The notes: a model not told the origin generated them from the sequence alone. Positions 19,640 to 32,099 are shown, counted from the first letter of the stretch. The stretch is 64,000 bases of DNA from Hypericum androsaemum (GCA_963995505.1 OZ023186.1:16251570-16315569); one strand, 5' to 3'. A program made the numbers and translations.

Positions 19640-22165
19640 ATTAAAAAATGAAATTTTTCGAGTTTACTTAAATATATTTAAAAAAAATTTCTGTTTCAAA
19701 AATGATCATGTTGTTTCTCTAATTCATTTTTATTATAATTTTAGGTCCCTCAATAAATTTTTTTCTTTTTTTATCATTGAAATGACAAAAATATCCTTAA
19801 AACAAAAAAATAATGACATCATCTTTTCTTCTCCCCGATGATCGTCAACAAGGTTTTAAAAAATGCGGTCCGACCGGTCGGACCGTGAATCGGGGTGAAA
19901 GGCGTACCGGCTTTGGGCATAAAAATGCCAACCTAACGAACCGCCCAAAATCCGGTCAGACCGGGCAGTTTGTTCAAAAAATGACCTGGAAAAATCCGGT
20001 TCGTAAGGTTGAACCAAAAACTTTTCAACCCCATCTCGATTCCTCTCTCCCCGAACCCCAAAAAGTAAAACTTTTTCCCATCTCTCTGTGGGAAGCCAAA
20101 ACAGAAGAACCCTAATTTTATTTGGCAGGCAAAAAAAATCCCAAATCTTGTTTTCCCCAACCCACCCACAGGAAATAGAAAAGGGGGCGATTCTCCCCGA
20201 CCTCCTCCTCTCTCTGCCTCTCCCCCTTTTCTCTCTTATGATAGGTTCGTCCCACTCTTCCCCCTTCCTCCTCTCTCTTTTCCTTTTCTCTCTCTTCCCA
20301 TTCCGATTCCGGTGCTACGTGAAAGGAAAGGCTATGAAATGACAAGGATACCATCGAACTGTGAATTCTTGCTTACACTTTGTGTTTTTCCTCCGGGTTT
20401 GGTTATTTTTCTCATTTTTTGCTTGGTTGCGGATGAAATTTGGGGTGGGGAATTAAGTTACTTGTGTAGTGAAGTGATGAAATTGGGAGTGGGGTCGTGG
20501 GAAATCAAGTTTCCTATGGATTTTGTTATTTTTCTCGTTCTCTGCTTGGTTGAGAATGACGCATGTATTAGTGTGGAAGATGAAAAGTTAAAGAGTAGTG
20601 GATCTATTTTTTTTAGAATAAGTAGTGAATTTATTACTGATAATCTCTAGTCTCTGGTACCCATTTCTTAAAAAAAAGTGATACATGTGTCAGGACTTTT
20701 TTAATGTTTGTACTGTTCCATGACATGTATCAGGGATACTTTAATGTTTTTACTGTTGCCATGCCATGACATTAAATATTTTTCAGTTCACTTTGTTGGG
20801 AAATGAAAAATTTTAAATCTCCCTTCTTGGCCCCTTGTCTTTTGGATAAGAAAACGTCAAAATGAAGGCACACATGGATGGGTACCTATTTTTTTCAATA
20901 TTAATACATAAATTAAAAAGTACCGGTCTGACCGATGGTTCAACCGATCAGACCGGTTGACCCGCGACCCGGAGAGAAAAGCGGGTCGCTCTCCGGGTCG
21001 TTTTTAAGAACCTTGATAGTCAACAATCTTCATCTCTAAAATCCGGCACCAATTAAACAAACAAATTGTTTCGTTGAAAATTCAACTCTCAAAACCCAGA
21101 ATCTAAGATCCAAACCGTCCTAAATCAAATCCACAAGATCCTTAAATCCCCAATTCGAGACACAAAAATCCTAAATCCCCAATTTTACTCGTTGAAACAA
21201 CGATGAAATCTACACAAACAAGAGGCGAATTCGATGAGGTCAAAGAGGAAGAAGAGACTGCAAGGCGGAAGAGGGAGGGAGGGAGGGAGCTCGATGGCGG
21301 GGAGTTTCGATTTTAGGATTGGGCTAGGTTGGAGGACAACGGACTCGGTCACGGCCTCGCCGCTTTAACCTCGACCCTTCCTCCTGGCCCGGCCCCGGAC
21401 GATGAAGAAGACAAGAAGACCGCTCCTGCCTCGGACGTAGAAGATGAGGAAGAGCCAGAGTCGGAGCCGACATTAGCGACGAGGACGCCGTCCATGACAA
21501 AGACCTCGTCATCGTCGTCAGTCTCCGACAAGAAAATCCCTAACAAGGGCCAGACCCGGCTCCGGGGATGACCCCTTGTTCCTTGCAGCTACCGAAGCAG
21601 CTTCGCTTCGTTTCCAGGAGACCCATCGTCCAGACAAATTTATCATCTCTCTCTCTCTCTCCCCCCAACGGAATGGTATATTGGACCACAGAATTGGTTC
21701 TGTTAGTTGCTAATTGGCTCTCTCCCACCAAACTTATCACCACGGAGATGATGCTCTCTCTGTTCTTCTCTCTCCCACCAAATTCCCATTTTGATTTTTA
21801 GGGTTTTTCCATGTATGTCCCAATTTTCTAATTGGGTATACTATAAAGTCTGTCTTATTGTTGGTAAAGCAGGTGCAATGATGTTTTAATTCGTTTATAT
21901 TTTTTGGTTGATTGGTCCAGAGGTTGAAGAAGAGCTGCAATGATGTTAGCATTTTTTTTATTTTTGTCTTTATTTTTGTCATAAGGGTATTTTTGTCATT
22001 TTATTGATAAAAATGAAAAAAAGCTACTAACGTGCGCCAGAGATCTGAAAGTATAATAAAAATAAACTATAAGAATTTCGGAATGTATTTTGTGAACAGA
22101 AAAGACTTTTGAATATATTTAAGCAAATCTGAGGGATTTGAGAGTAATTTTTTCATTAAAAAATA
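19640..22165. mobile_element. Old Pack-MULE-like foldback element, interrupted by a hAT insertion
   Basis: The left segment 19650-19820 and the reverse complement of 21960-22155 align through decayed landmarks: TTACTTAAATATATT against TTGCTTAAATATATT, then TTTTATTATA, AGGTCCCT against AGATCTCTGG, and ATTGAAATGACAAAAATA against ATAAAATGACAAAAATA. These arms belong to the same superfamily as 18584-18970. Between them, outside the nested hAT, lies a GC-rich stretch (about 21230-21600) with acidic and Ser/Pro-rich frames that looks like captured host exon sequence. Source gene not recognised. The arms are much more diverged than those of the other foldback elements. Confidence 0.5.
19849..21015. 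mobile_element. Non-autonomous hAT-like element
   Basis: Terminal inverted repeats CAAGGTTTTAAAAAATGCGG on the left and, on the opposite strand at the right, CAAGGTTCTTAAAAACGACC. Flanks ATCGTCAA (19841-19848) and ATAGTCAA (21016-21023) match at 7 of 8 positions, fitting the 8-bp hAT duplication. Subterminal GGTCCGACCGGTCGGACCG-type and GACCGGTT motifs are shared with the element at 28336-28832. Internal ORFs (for example 20312-20650) show no transposase domain. The interior has leader-like CT-rich sequence at 20190-20310 but no recognisable gene. Confidence 0.75.
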
Positions 22166-23678
22166 GGTTATTATTAATTTATTTGCTTTTGGGTTTGCCA
22201 TTAGATAAGTCCTTCTGGCAAGCATTCAAAGGGTGGCTAATTGCATGTCATTATTGATGACACCGTGGTACCGTTCTTATAAAATCATTGAATAATTTAA
22301 CCTATGTTATTTAGAACACAGTTGGATCATAGTTCTAAGATAATTCTTCCAAAATGTCGAGATTTAGAAAATTCAAGATTCCAACTCCTATTTAAAAAAA
22401 GAATGTTTGGTTGCCGCGAGCATTTAAATAGTGGAAGTTTTTACATTATAATTGTTGGTCCCGAGCTTTTCTTTCTTTCCTTTTCTTTTCCTTCTTTTGA
22501 AATGAGGCATATTCCTCGTCATTTGCTTTGCCTAGAAACTGAATATGCCTTTATCGCAACCAAATAATCCCTTGAAATTTTAATGCTTTTTAAACTCAAT
22601 CCAAAATTTTATGATAATGAATAAATTTTCGCTACACTCGACTAATTTTGACGAATTTGAAATGGACACATAGAACCGACCATCTCATGACATGCAAATT
22701 GAAGTCTAATTTCAATTTGTGAATGAGTTCATTCAGTTTTTATTAGTCTCAACTTCATATGTAAAAATTACAATACCAAAAAAAGAAGTTGGTTCAGTTT
22801 ACTCCACCGAAATAATGATATTATTTAAAGTAAACTTGCAAGTTGTAATACGTTTTCGATAGGATAAATCCTTTTTTATTTGTAAAAAGCTTATGCTTTT
22901 CTATGAATGGGAAATACATTACAAGCATTTAATTTATTTATTTGGAAATGATAAACATTTTAGTTCCTTTAATTTAACTTTGATTTGCTCAATGTAATAC
23001 ATTAAATAACGACTAATTCATAGGTAACAAAATATATAGAGGAAATTCTCATAGAAATACTTTATATATCTTTAGGGTTTGAATTTAAAATTTTAGAAAA
23101 AAAAATTAAACTTCTTACCTCTTGGACGGATTTCCCGTTAGGTCCTTTCCGTAATTTAATTTCTATTTCCTTTTGTTACTAAAGACGTGGACCACAAGTA
23201 TACAACTTTCACAAACAAAACCTAAATAATTGTTGGAGAGTTTTGTCATCTTTTGGTCTAACAATATAAAGCGTAAAATGATTTACGGAGTTTCGAGTTT
23301 CAAATTCTGATAAGGTGTATTTTTAATATAAAAAATTTTATGTTAAAAAAAATAATGGACTCTACACAAGGAATACATAAATCATGAAACTAAAGTGGAA
23401 CATTTTAAAATACCCGTTGTGGTCTCAACATGGTAGGTCCCAACCAAACATCAAAAAGTATATGGTCGGCTAAATCTTATGCTAATAGTGTCACTAACAC
23501 TCTCCCAAATAACCACTAAGAAATCGGCAGAACGGACCGAAATTTTCAAGTTCGAGTCAAAAAAAAAAAACTCATACCATATTCAGTTCTAAACCTTCTA
23601 ATTAGTTTAATATTACGTCCACCCTAAAACTCACTCTCAATACACTCATCTCACTCCTAAAAAAAAAATCATCTCCCC
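22166..23678. other. Intergenic upstream of the aquaporin gene
   Basis: AT-rich. The last few hundred bases should contain the aquaporin promoter. I cannot name specific cis elements with confidence apart from the TATA box below. Confidence 0.45.
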
Positions 23679-23688
23679 ATAAATATAC
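23679..23688 (+). promoter_or_regulatory. TATA box of the PIP2 aquaporin gene
   Basis: ATAAATATAC lies about 65-75 bp before the start codon, followed by a CT-rich leader with CACAAAAACAACAC, typical of a plant transcription start and 5' UTR. Confidence 0.55.
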
Positions 23689-23752
23689 CCTCTACTCTCT
23701 TCCACTTCCACCTCACAAAAACAACACATCATCATCCACTCTCAATTTGAAG

Positions 23753-25531
23753 ATGGGCAAGGACGATGAAGTGGTTGAAGGCAGCGAGTACGCGGCAAAA
23801 GACTACCAAGACCCTCCACCGGCTCCACTGGTGGACTTCGAGGAGCTGGGCAAATGGTCATTTTACAGGGCCGTAATAGCCGAGTTCGTCGCCACCATGC
23901 TCTTCCTATACATCACCGTTTTGACTGTGATTGGGTACAAGAGCCAGACTGATACCACCAAGACCACCGACCCTTGTGGTGGGGTTGGCATCCTCGGGAT
24001 CGCCTGGTCCTTTGGTGGCATGATCTTTGTCCTTGTTTATTGCACCGCTGGTATCTCTGGTGAGTAATATAAATTTCCGGATCTATGTCTATTTGCAACT
24101 CCTCGAAATGGTACTCTACCAACTGAGCTATATCTTTCGAACCAAAAAGAGCACGCATGAAAAAAATCAAATACTTTTTATATCATATTATTTAACATAA
24201 TTAGACCGTCCTCGACTTAAACAAGAGACATCGTTTATAAGAATTGGTACTCAAATCGGAATAAATTTTTAAGCAATTTAACTAGAAAAGAATTAAAATA
24301 GTCTATTTAACTCCAAAATTAGCATATAAGACTTTGCCATATATGGTCTTACGGATCCAAATTTAAATGAGTTGGTCTAATAGATGTTCGGATTTGTAGG
24401 AGGACACATAAACCCGGCGGTGACGTTCGGGCTGTTCCTAGCGCGGAAGGTGTCGCTGATAAGGGCATTGTTGTACATGGTGGCTCAGTGCTTGGGAGCC
24501 ATCTGCGGGTGCGGGCTCGTCAAGGCCTTCCAGAAGTCTTACTACAACAGGTACGGAGGTGGGGCCAACGAGCTCCAGCCGGGATACAACAAGGGCACTG
24601 GTCTCGGCGCCGAGATCATCGGTACTTTTGTTCTTGTCTACACTGTCTTCTCCGCCACCGATCCCAAGAGAAGCGCCAGAGACTCCCACGTCCCTGTAAG
24701 CCACTCAAATTTTCTTAGTTTCTCGGCCTAATCGGTCCGACTACTAGTCAAATCAAATATTTTTATTAAAAATATTCTATAATTTTATCGAACAAAAATA
24801 TAATTTAATGACTTTTAATCTCACGAAACTTAAAAACGTCTCTAACAGTCAATCCGATCAGGTGAGCAGGTTGTCTCACCGGTTAAATTGGTGGCCAATG
24901 TTAACTACCAGTCCAATCGTAATCCAGATTTTTTGTCTAAAACGACTCTATATTAGTGTCCGTTGACAATCTAGCGAGTCGGACCAAGGGTCGCTTATGT
25001 ATGGGACTTCTTATTGGTCGTCTTTGTTCAAACTGAAAAAAGAGGACTAATTAGTTCCAACCTGTTAGGTTGATTCTAGAATTTTTCCATTGAAAAAACT
25101 ATGATTCAATATGAAGTAAAGTTAATTTGCTAGGTTTATTGATTGGGATATCATAATTAATGGGTGAGACTTTTCTTCAATTTTAAGGTACTGGCACCAC
25201 TACCCATAGGGTTTGCGGTGTTCATGGTTCACCTGGCCACAATTCCGGTCACCGGAACCGGAATTAACCCTGCTAGGAGCTTCGGAGCTGCCGTTATCTA
25301 CAACGAAGACAAGGCCTGGGACGACCAGGTAATTTAATCGTGACCCTTCTCGTAACTAATTGGTCGGTCCAACGAGTATTCGAATGTAACGTAATTTCTT
25401 TTGATTTTGGACAACAGTGGATGTTCTGGGTGGGGCCATTTATTGGAGCTGCCATTGCCGCTTTCTACCACCAGTTCGTTCTTAGAGCAGCAGCAATCAA
25501 AGCCCTAGGATCCTTCAGGAGCAACGCTTGA
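23753..25531 (+). CDS. Plasma-membrane intrinsic protein aquaporin, PIP2 type
   Basis: Four exons (23753-24059, 24400-24695, 25188-25328, 25418-25531) with GT-AG introns code for 285 residues, the usual PIP2 length, and the intron count is typical of plant PIP genes. It is a water (and possibly H2O2) channel with six membrane spans, acting as a tetramer in the plasma membrane. Both pore motifs are intact: [10 protein letters not shown] in exon 2 and GTGINPARS in exon 3. The selectivity-filter residues Phe (exon 1), His (MVHLATIP), Thr and Arg (NPARS) are those of water-specific PIPs. The N terminus is short and acidic and the C terminus ends GSFRSNA, carrying the Ser region that is phosphorylated in PIP2s; this separates it from PIP1. 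The start is the only ATG in the leader region, in context AAGATGGGC. No defects seen. Confidence 0.96.
24105..24165 (-). other. tRNA-like fragment inside PIP2 intron 1
   Basis: On the minus strand the sequence ATATAGCTCAGTTGGTAGAG matches the D-arm and A-box half of a tRNA. It is preceded by GGTTCGAAAG. No anticodon arm or T-arm in the right order follows, so it is not a functional tRNA. It may be an organellar or SINE-derived scrap. Confidence 0.4.
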
Positions 25532-28335
25532 GAAGCTATCTATTGGAAAATAAATTAAACCAAAAATTAATGTTTGTGATCTCTTTGAGGGTCCCTTTCC
25601 CCAATTTCTGTCTCTTTGCCTAGAAAATCAAAATCAAATGTCTCAAGGAAGAATCTGGAGGGCCAAGATGTAGATAAGAGAAAAGAAAAAAAAAAGGAGA
25701 TATTGTTAAAAGTGTGTTATTTTCCATTTCCCTCTCCATTTGCACTTGAGATGGTTGTAATTATGTTTGTGTCATTATGTCTATCCTTATTATTGTTGTT
25801 CTTCCTACGTTTTAGTTTTAAATTTATGATATTCGGAGTCGAAGATCATAAAATTATAGTTTCTATCTTAATATTTTTTGAGGGAGTTTCTACCTTAATC
25901 CATTGAAGGTTGGTGTGGTCACCGTAGATGGGCCCGCCTCAGTCTCTATCATCATCGTGCATTATTTACTCGCAAGATTCCTCTGCTCAAGTAGTTTTCA
26001 CTGTCACAGTTTCATTTTTTTAGATTTTATTCCTATATAAAAATATGTACATATTTATATTTTATGAGTGTTAAATTCCTTGTATTATAAAGTTGCAATC
26101 ACAATCTTATTAAAATCTTACCGAAATAAAATCCGGGGAAAAATCCTCAGTGGGAAATAACGTCTCGTTACCGTTTCCAATCTACTCACGCGCCTTCTAT
26201 TCATTTGGTAAAGAGTATGCATTTGGTAAACTCTGTATTACTGTTTTTAATGTATTTCTCTGTTAGTGTTTGCTTATGCATGTATCTCGAAAATCAAAGG
26301 GCAACCTTATCTTCTTCCCTAAAAAATTATATCAATTCCCAAAAAAAATATCTTGTTCAAATGTGAAAAAAAATTTCTAACATAAATAAGAGGTCTCAGA
26401 TTTGAATAACTGAAAATGTATTATTAGATAATTGTTAAAAAAAATTTAAATATATTGTTCGATTTAAATTTAAATTAATCAGTTTGATAAGTATTTGATA
26501 AAAGTTATTGCAAACCTATTTGCGGTGGAGTTCTGATGGAAATTCGTGCATTTGGTACACGCAGCGGTTGCTGAGTAGTGGGTTGTAAAGCAAACCAAAA
26601 TAGGTTAATATGTTAGGTCATGAAACTTGGGATGCTCTCTTTTTATAAAGCCCGTCTCTTATCTTCCATAAAGTATAGTTTGTTGGGGATATAAATTATA
26701 TTATCTTTTCCCAGAGATTGTGATTGGTGGTAATAATATATCACAGAGTAGGTGAGCCTGTGAGGGTTCAATGATTTATCTTTTTGGACAGCGCACATTC
26801 TATACTTAAATTATGGGAGAAGGTAATTAGGTTTCCTGGACTATAGTTAACATATGAAAATGATATGATTTGGATGGTTTATTGATTGATGTCACTTGAT
26901 CCCTAGGTGAGGCTGTATTTTAAGGAAAATTTTATAGTTGTCTTTCATAATTTTATTTTGTATCTTAAGTTTGATTTTGTATATTAAATTGTTCAAATTT
27001 CATATCTTTTAAATTTATAGCGTGATTCATTTGTCTTTCGTAAAAAAATATTAAAAAAATAAAAATAAAATATTATCATTTGATATAGAAAAATTATCAC
27101 AAGATAACTCGTATTTTAGAGCCCGAATCAAATTTATTATTGCCGATAAAGTCACACATTTTATCTCGAAATAGTTTAGTCCTCTGCTCTTATCCAGAAG
27201 CTAGGCCCCCTCGAAATGATAGCGACATTCCCCTAAAAAAAAGAAATGATAGCGACAACTCTTAATTTGTACGCTTTCCGTAATTATAACAAAGAAGAGA
27301 AAAAAAATGTGAAATACCAACAATTACTTAGTGTGAAAATTATTTCATTTTAACTTAAAAAATTGAGTTTGAGTACTTGAAATTAGAGCTATAATAAATA
27401 CCGGTTCAGAGACTATTGACACTTTAAAAAAATTAACTCAATTCAAATAAAAATTAGTTTACTTAATAAATGTCTAGATATCAAATGATATAAAGTAAAT
27501 AATAGTCAGAGAGATAATTTAAGTATATAAAAATTTGCGATTTTTCACTTTAAGGGGCTAGATGAAGCAAAATCATTCAAAACAAACGAAGTTGTGAGAA
27601 AGCAGTAAGCACTCCTAGATTTGATATGTGAAATGAAGTACGTCCGGATCTATATATAAGTGTATAATCAGATTTTTATATTTCCCCAGATGCTAATAAA
27701 ATAAACAAAACCAAGAAAGTTAATTTTAAATCTATAACTTATCCCTTAATTTTTTACGAGGTAATGCATTTATTGTTAGATGTGTTTCATATCTAATAAC
27801 CAAGATCAATTTCACGCTGAATTATTAAGAATTCATATTAAATACCTATATTTATTATGAACGATCGCATACTTTTGTGAAACTTTTACAACGATCAAGA
27901 ACTACAAGATATGCATGAACACGTTGATTCACGATCTTTCTAACTAACGTCCTTAGTCCCATAAAAATAGCGACCCTCTTGCAGATGGGGAGAACAGAAC
28001 ATATATCGATTTAGTGTACTATGGACTACAACCTAAGAGTGTGACCAACTTAATAGACCAACCTGTATTTGCTCATTATACCTATATTTTTCTCTTGATC
28101 TTTTTAAAATATGGATAAACTCATAATAACCTATTTAGTCAAATAGCTAATATAACTAATAAATTAATATGAGACTCACTATATTAGAAAATAAATTTCC
28201 TAACACTTCTCACTTGGAAAAAAAAGTATTCTTTATTATTTGTTCTATTCCTTATGGAAAGTAAATAATTTAGTATTAACCATTAAATAATTTAAAAATA
28301 ATAATTAGTTAATTCTGTCGTTTGGACCCGATGTG
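25532..28335. other. PIP2 3' region followed by intergenic DNA
   Basis: The first 350 bp or so looks like a 3' UTR: T-rich and without a reading frame that matters. Beyond about 25950 the DNA is AT-rich with no recognised gene or element. A short direct repeat GAAATGATAGCGACA occurs at about 27216 and 27244. Confidence 0.5.
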
Positions 28336-28832
28336 CAAGATTTTTAAATATGTGGTCCGACCGGTGGTCAGACCGATCAGACGGTAATTTGGTCAGGAGA
28401 GCGTACCGAGTTTGGCCAAAAAACCGCCAACCTTACCAACCGCCCAAAAATGGTAGGACCGGGCAGTTTGACCGAATTTTGACCCCGTATTTTCTGGTTC
28501 GTAAGGTTGAACCAAAGAATCAGGATTGGTCGGATATTTTGACCAAGAAAAAAGACAAAAAAATTAACCAAACCCTAATAAAAAGAGAAAAATCATGTTT
28601 GGTCGGATATTTTCTTTTTTTAAGGATATTTTCTTAAGGTTGAACTAAAAAATCAGGGTTGGTCGGATATTTTGGTTGAGATAGTGGAATAGGGGTAATT
28701 AAAATTTTAATAAAAATATATTTTTAATATAAAAAAGTACCAGTCCGATTGGCAGTCCAACCGATCAGACCGGTTTAAACGCGATCCAGAGACAAGAGCG
28801 GGTCGCTCTCTGGGTCGTATTAGAAAACCTTG
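28336..28832. mobile_element. Short non-autonomous hAT-like element
   Basis: A 497-bp relative of 19849-21015. Termini are CAAGATTTTTAAATATGTGG and, on the opposite strand at the right, CAAGGTTTTCTAATACGACC. The 8-bp flanks CCGATGTG and CGGATGAG agree at 6 of 8. The two elements share the GGTCCGACCGG end, the CCGCCCAAAA-TGGTAGGACCGGG-type block, the GGTTCGTAAGGTTGAACCAA block and the GAGAAAAGCGGGTCGCTCTC-like right end. No ORF. Confidence 0.7.
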
Positions 28833-31371
28833 CGGATGAGCAATAGTTTAGTTTTGGAAGTAAGGTTTTTTTATTGAGCTGGCTCGAATTTGAATTAATG
28901 AAAAAATCTCTTGTTCCAAATTTTTTATCAAATTTATCTCACATCTAAATTACTTCGTCCAAAAATATCCTGAATTTTTAAAGAATAATCATAATTAAAA
29001 AAAAGAGAATAGGAATACACACACAGTGAGATGGGTTTGGTCTCTGAACTCGAGGAAACAAGCCCACAAAAGATGAAGAACCATATTGTAAAATAGGCTT
29101 TTGGACCAGTTAGCACAAAATTCCTTTTCCCGGCCCGCTAGGATTCCAAATGAAATCTCTTCGGACTCTGCGCAAGTTTATCTAGCAGAATTTTATCTTA
29201 CAATTTTTTCCCACAACAAATTGTACAATCCATTCAATTAATATATACACTATTGTACAAATGTTTATGAAATTGGGACGCTTCTTGTGAATTGTCACCT
29301 AGGCGGTGGATATCAACATTGTCCATCATGAGACTCCCGTGTTACTGTTATATTGTATTTCGTCCCACATTTTATCTGCAGAGAGGTAATTACATAAGAA
29401 GGTATACGTTGTTAGCTTTAGAATGATAAAATTTAATTTTCGACCACTAAATTCAGATATACAAAAAATTAATTTATCTATGTTCAAGTTGTAAAAAAAT
29501 TTGACATCTGCTACACTCAATTGAGATTTTTTTACAAGGCGATAATTATAAGGATCATTTAATGACGGTTCAGAAGATGTACGATGATGTATGTGTTTTT
29601 GGTTCAAACTGGCTGATATGCATACATCTGTTGAACCAAATAATCTAGGTTCGAGTTCGATAGATCCTTGAATTGTGGCAAAATTCTTCTAACAAATATT
29701 TAGCACTTCAGAATTTTCAAGTACTAGAACTTAAGTACTTAGTTGATACATCAATTATATATCATCATTTGGTGGAAATGTTTTAAACTGGGCCCATAAT
29801 AAAAATGTCACCATAATAAATATCATACAAACGCAACTTAATTTCAAGAGGTATACATGAAATGTGACATGGCGCTTTTAATATTGTGGAGGTGGTGTAA
29901 AAGAGAGAGGCATTTATTTCAGGTCTTGCATGCTTACCTTGAGAGCAATTATGTGCGGAGGTGGCACAAATGGGACTCATTATAACTATGTAGCTTTCAC
30001 ATGTATCATACATCATATAAGCTTTGCTGATCCCCCAAGCTAAGAAAATGTCGCCTTCACCTTTTCTTCAATAAAACTACACAGATAATTTCCTTTAAAT
30101 CATTCTATTAGAAGGATGCTTTGTTTTCTATCATTGGATAATAAGATTAAATACTAAATGAGGGTATAATGTATTGCAACACTACCCTTCTAAGCATTGG
30201 ACGTAATTTGCACGATTTGCATCAACGTAGGTTGACAATTTGCTTCGCATTTATGAAAAGAGAAGCTGTCGACGAACTTAATTTAATATCATATTAGAAA
30301 ATTGATATTCTAACTCAAAATATTAAGATAATACATACGTAGAATATTATTCATTACGTTTTGATAGTCTAAGTATATGTTCTACAATTAATTTGAGGTT
30401 CATATTCAAACAAAATTCAATATCTAAAACAGACTATTTTATTATATGATATATCAGTCTCTTTAAAATTAATTTTTTTATACTTGTAAATGAAAAACTT
30501 TGTCACAAATTTTTTTTTTAAAATTATTTGGCATTTTAATGCTAAATACAATTAATATAGAATTATAAGAAAAACTCCGATCTAACTGGCATACCAAACC
30601 CAAAGTGTAGAGCGGGCTGTTCTCTCTGTCATTTTTTAAAACATTTCTTAATTCATTACACTCGAGATAGCTTAGCATAATATTAATTAGCATTAGGACA
30701 AAGTAACCGGTGAACGGAGGTTATTATGACAAATTAAGTGATTATGTAACATAGAACTGCATTATCTTCTACGTGAAGGTATTTATTCTAATAAAACAGT
30801 TTACACGTATCAAAAGAACATTATGAGCAATGAGTGTTGGAGTTCATAATCCGAGTGCACACCTCACCATTACATATATGTGTGTATTGGAAGTCACTCA
30901 ACTGAAAGAAAAAAGAAACGATTGTGAACGGTGAATCATCATGGTCGAGCTATGCAGCATCAAGCAGTAAATGTAGTCATGTACAAAAATTTCGTTTACT
31001 AGCTAAAGCGTTACGTATGTCTGGTGGGGATCATATTCACTCTGAAACTATAGTAGGTTTGTAAATCTGTCACTCGGTTAGATATTTTTAAATCACTTAA
31101 TAATGGTCTGCATGTCGACCAAGCCAAAAAAATACGAAAATAAACTTGTATCTACTATATAGTCTATGTTAGAAATTCTAACAACATTTTTTTATCTCTG
31201 TATTTATAGTCGAATATTGTCAGGCTTTATTTATGGAGCAACTCTCTTAATGATGTCTTTACATCAGTAAGGTTTAAACTCAAATTCTCCTCAAGTAAAT
31301 AAAATCTCTAACTACTTGGACCAACTATCGTGAATCCCAATAACATTCCATATCTTCTTTCAAAGGAGACC
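28833..31371. other. Intergenic with a decayed SINE
   Basis: Mostly AT-rich DNA. At about 29632-29745 the minus strand resembles the SINE at 39313-39473 (TAAATATTTGTTAGAAGAATTTTGCCAC, then a TCGAACTCGAACCTAGATTA tail). No genes supported. Confidence 0.5.
29632..29745 (-). mobile_element. Decayed SINE copy
   Basis: The minus strand shares the body landmarks TAAATATTTGTT, TTTTGCCAC and ATC-GAACTCGAA with the better preserved copy at 39313-39473. Ends are not definable by eye. Confidence 0.45.
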
Positions 31372-31379
31372 TTATAAAT
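31372..31379 (+). promoter_or_regulatory. TATA box of the small membrane protein gene
   Basis: TTATAAAT about 70 bp upstream of the ATG at 31450, with a normal AC-rich leader in between. Confidence 0.55.
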
Positions 31380-31449
31380 GCTATACCAACCAAAGCACCT
31401 CACATACTCAAACAGCTAGAAGCTCAATTCCTTTGGAAGCAAAAAGAAC

Positions 31450-31839
31450 ATGTCTCCCCTAGTTCCACTCCTCATTGCCTCCATTTCTTTTTCCCTTCTC
31501 TTTACTTCACAGGCTCAGGTCAGAGCACCTCATGGCCTAGTTTACGAGAACCCCGCAGCTTTTTCCCCATCGGCATACGATTTTTTCAACCCCAATGCAA
31601 AGGACCCTTGTGCTGGTTCACTGACCAGTTGCTCTCCACTGCCTCTGGCCGCTCAGGTAGCTCAGGAAAGCCAGGTACCGGCCACCCAAAAAGGCGGTAG
31701 CCGCCTCGGAGCTGGTGGCGCGGTGGCCGTTATGTTCGGCCTGGCATTTTCTGTTGCTGTGGTGCTCGGAGTTTATTACGTAGTTGCAACACGGCGAACT
31801 AATATGAAGCGTGAAAATCCTGTTGAACTCGGAGCTTGA
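31450..31839 (+). CDS. Small secreted or type I membrane protein, unknown function (129 aa)
   Basis: A single-exon gene. Residues 1-22 form a clear signal peptide (MSPLVPLLIASISFSLLFTS, then QAQ). A luminal or extracellular part of about 65 residues contains APHGLVYENPAAFSPSAYDF and two Cys (DPCAGSLTSCSPLPLAAQV). A strongly hydrophobic span at about residues 86-112 (VAVMFGLAFSVAVVLGVYYV) is followed by a basic stop-transfer end, TRRTNMKREN. Topology is therefore most likely outside-in. I recognise the layout as that of uncharacterised small plant proteins but cannot name a function. A TATA box is in place and no defects are seen. Confidence 0.8.
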   Translation: MSPLVPLLIASISFSLLFTSQAQVRAPHGLVYENPAAFSPSAYDFFNPNAKDPCAGSLTSCSPLPLAAQVAQESQVPATQKGGSRLGAGGAVAVMFGLAFSVAVVLGVYYVVATRRTNMKRENPVELGA

Positions 31840-31890
31840 TGTAGTTTTTTTTTGATAAGTTTTTTTTTGAACTCGGAGCTTGATGTAGTT
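31826..31890 (+). repeat. Direct repeat of the gene's last codons in its 3' UTR
   Basis: GAACTCGGAGCTTGATGTAG (end of the coding region through the stop codon) recurs about 44 bp downstream at 31869-31890, each copy followed or preceded by a T-run. Slippage between the T-runs is the likely cause. Confidence 0.8.
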
Positions 31891-32099
31891 GTTAATTACC
31901 ATGTTTGGATATTGATATATGGAATGATCTTTGGTAGTATCTAGCTAGCAATAGAAAATGTATGATCTTTTTAGACAATGTTAAGTCATTCTTGCTTAAT
32001 GATTTGGCTGTTAACTAGTTGATATTAATTAATATAGTACTCATGTACTCGGTTCTAGTTCAAGTGGCTAGTTCAAGTGGTAAAAGTTTAATATCGTGA

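Noticed and set aside
20118..20650. ORFs inside the hAT-like element as a possible transposase
   Set aside because: No hAT dimerisation or catalytic motif; CT-rich low complexity explains the open frames.
24105..24165. A functional tRNA gene on the minus strand
   Set aside because: Only the D-arm half fits; no anticodon stem and no T-arm in the correct order.
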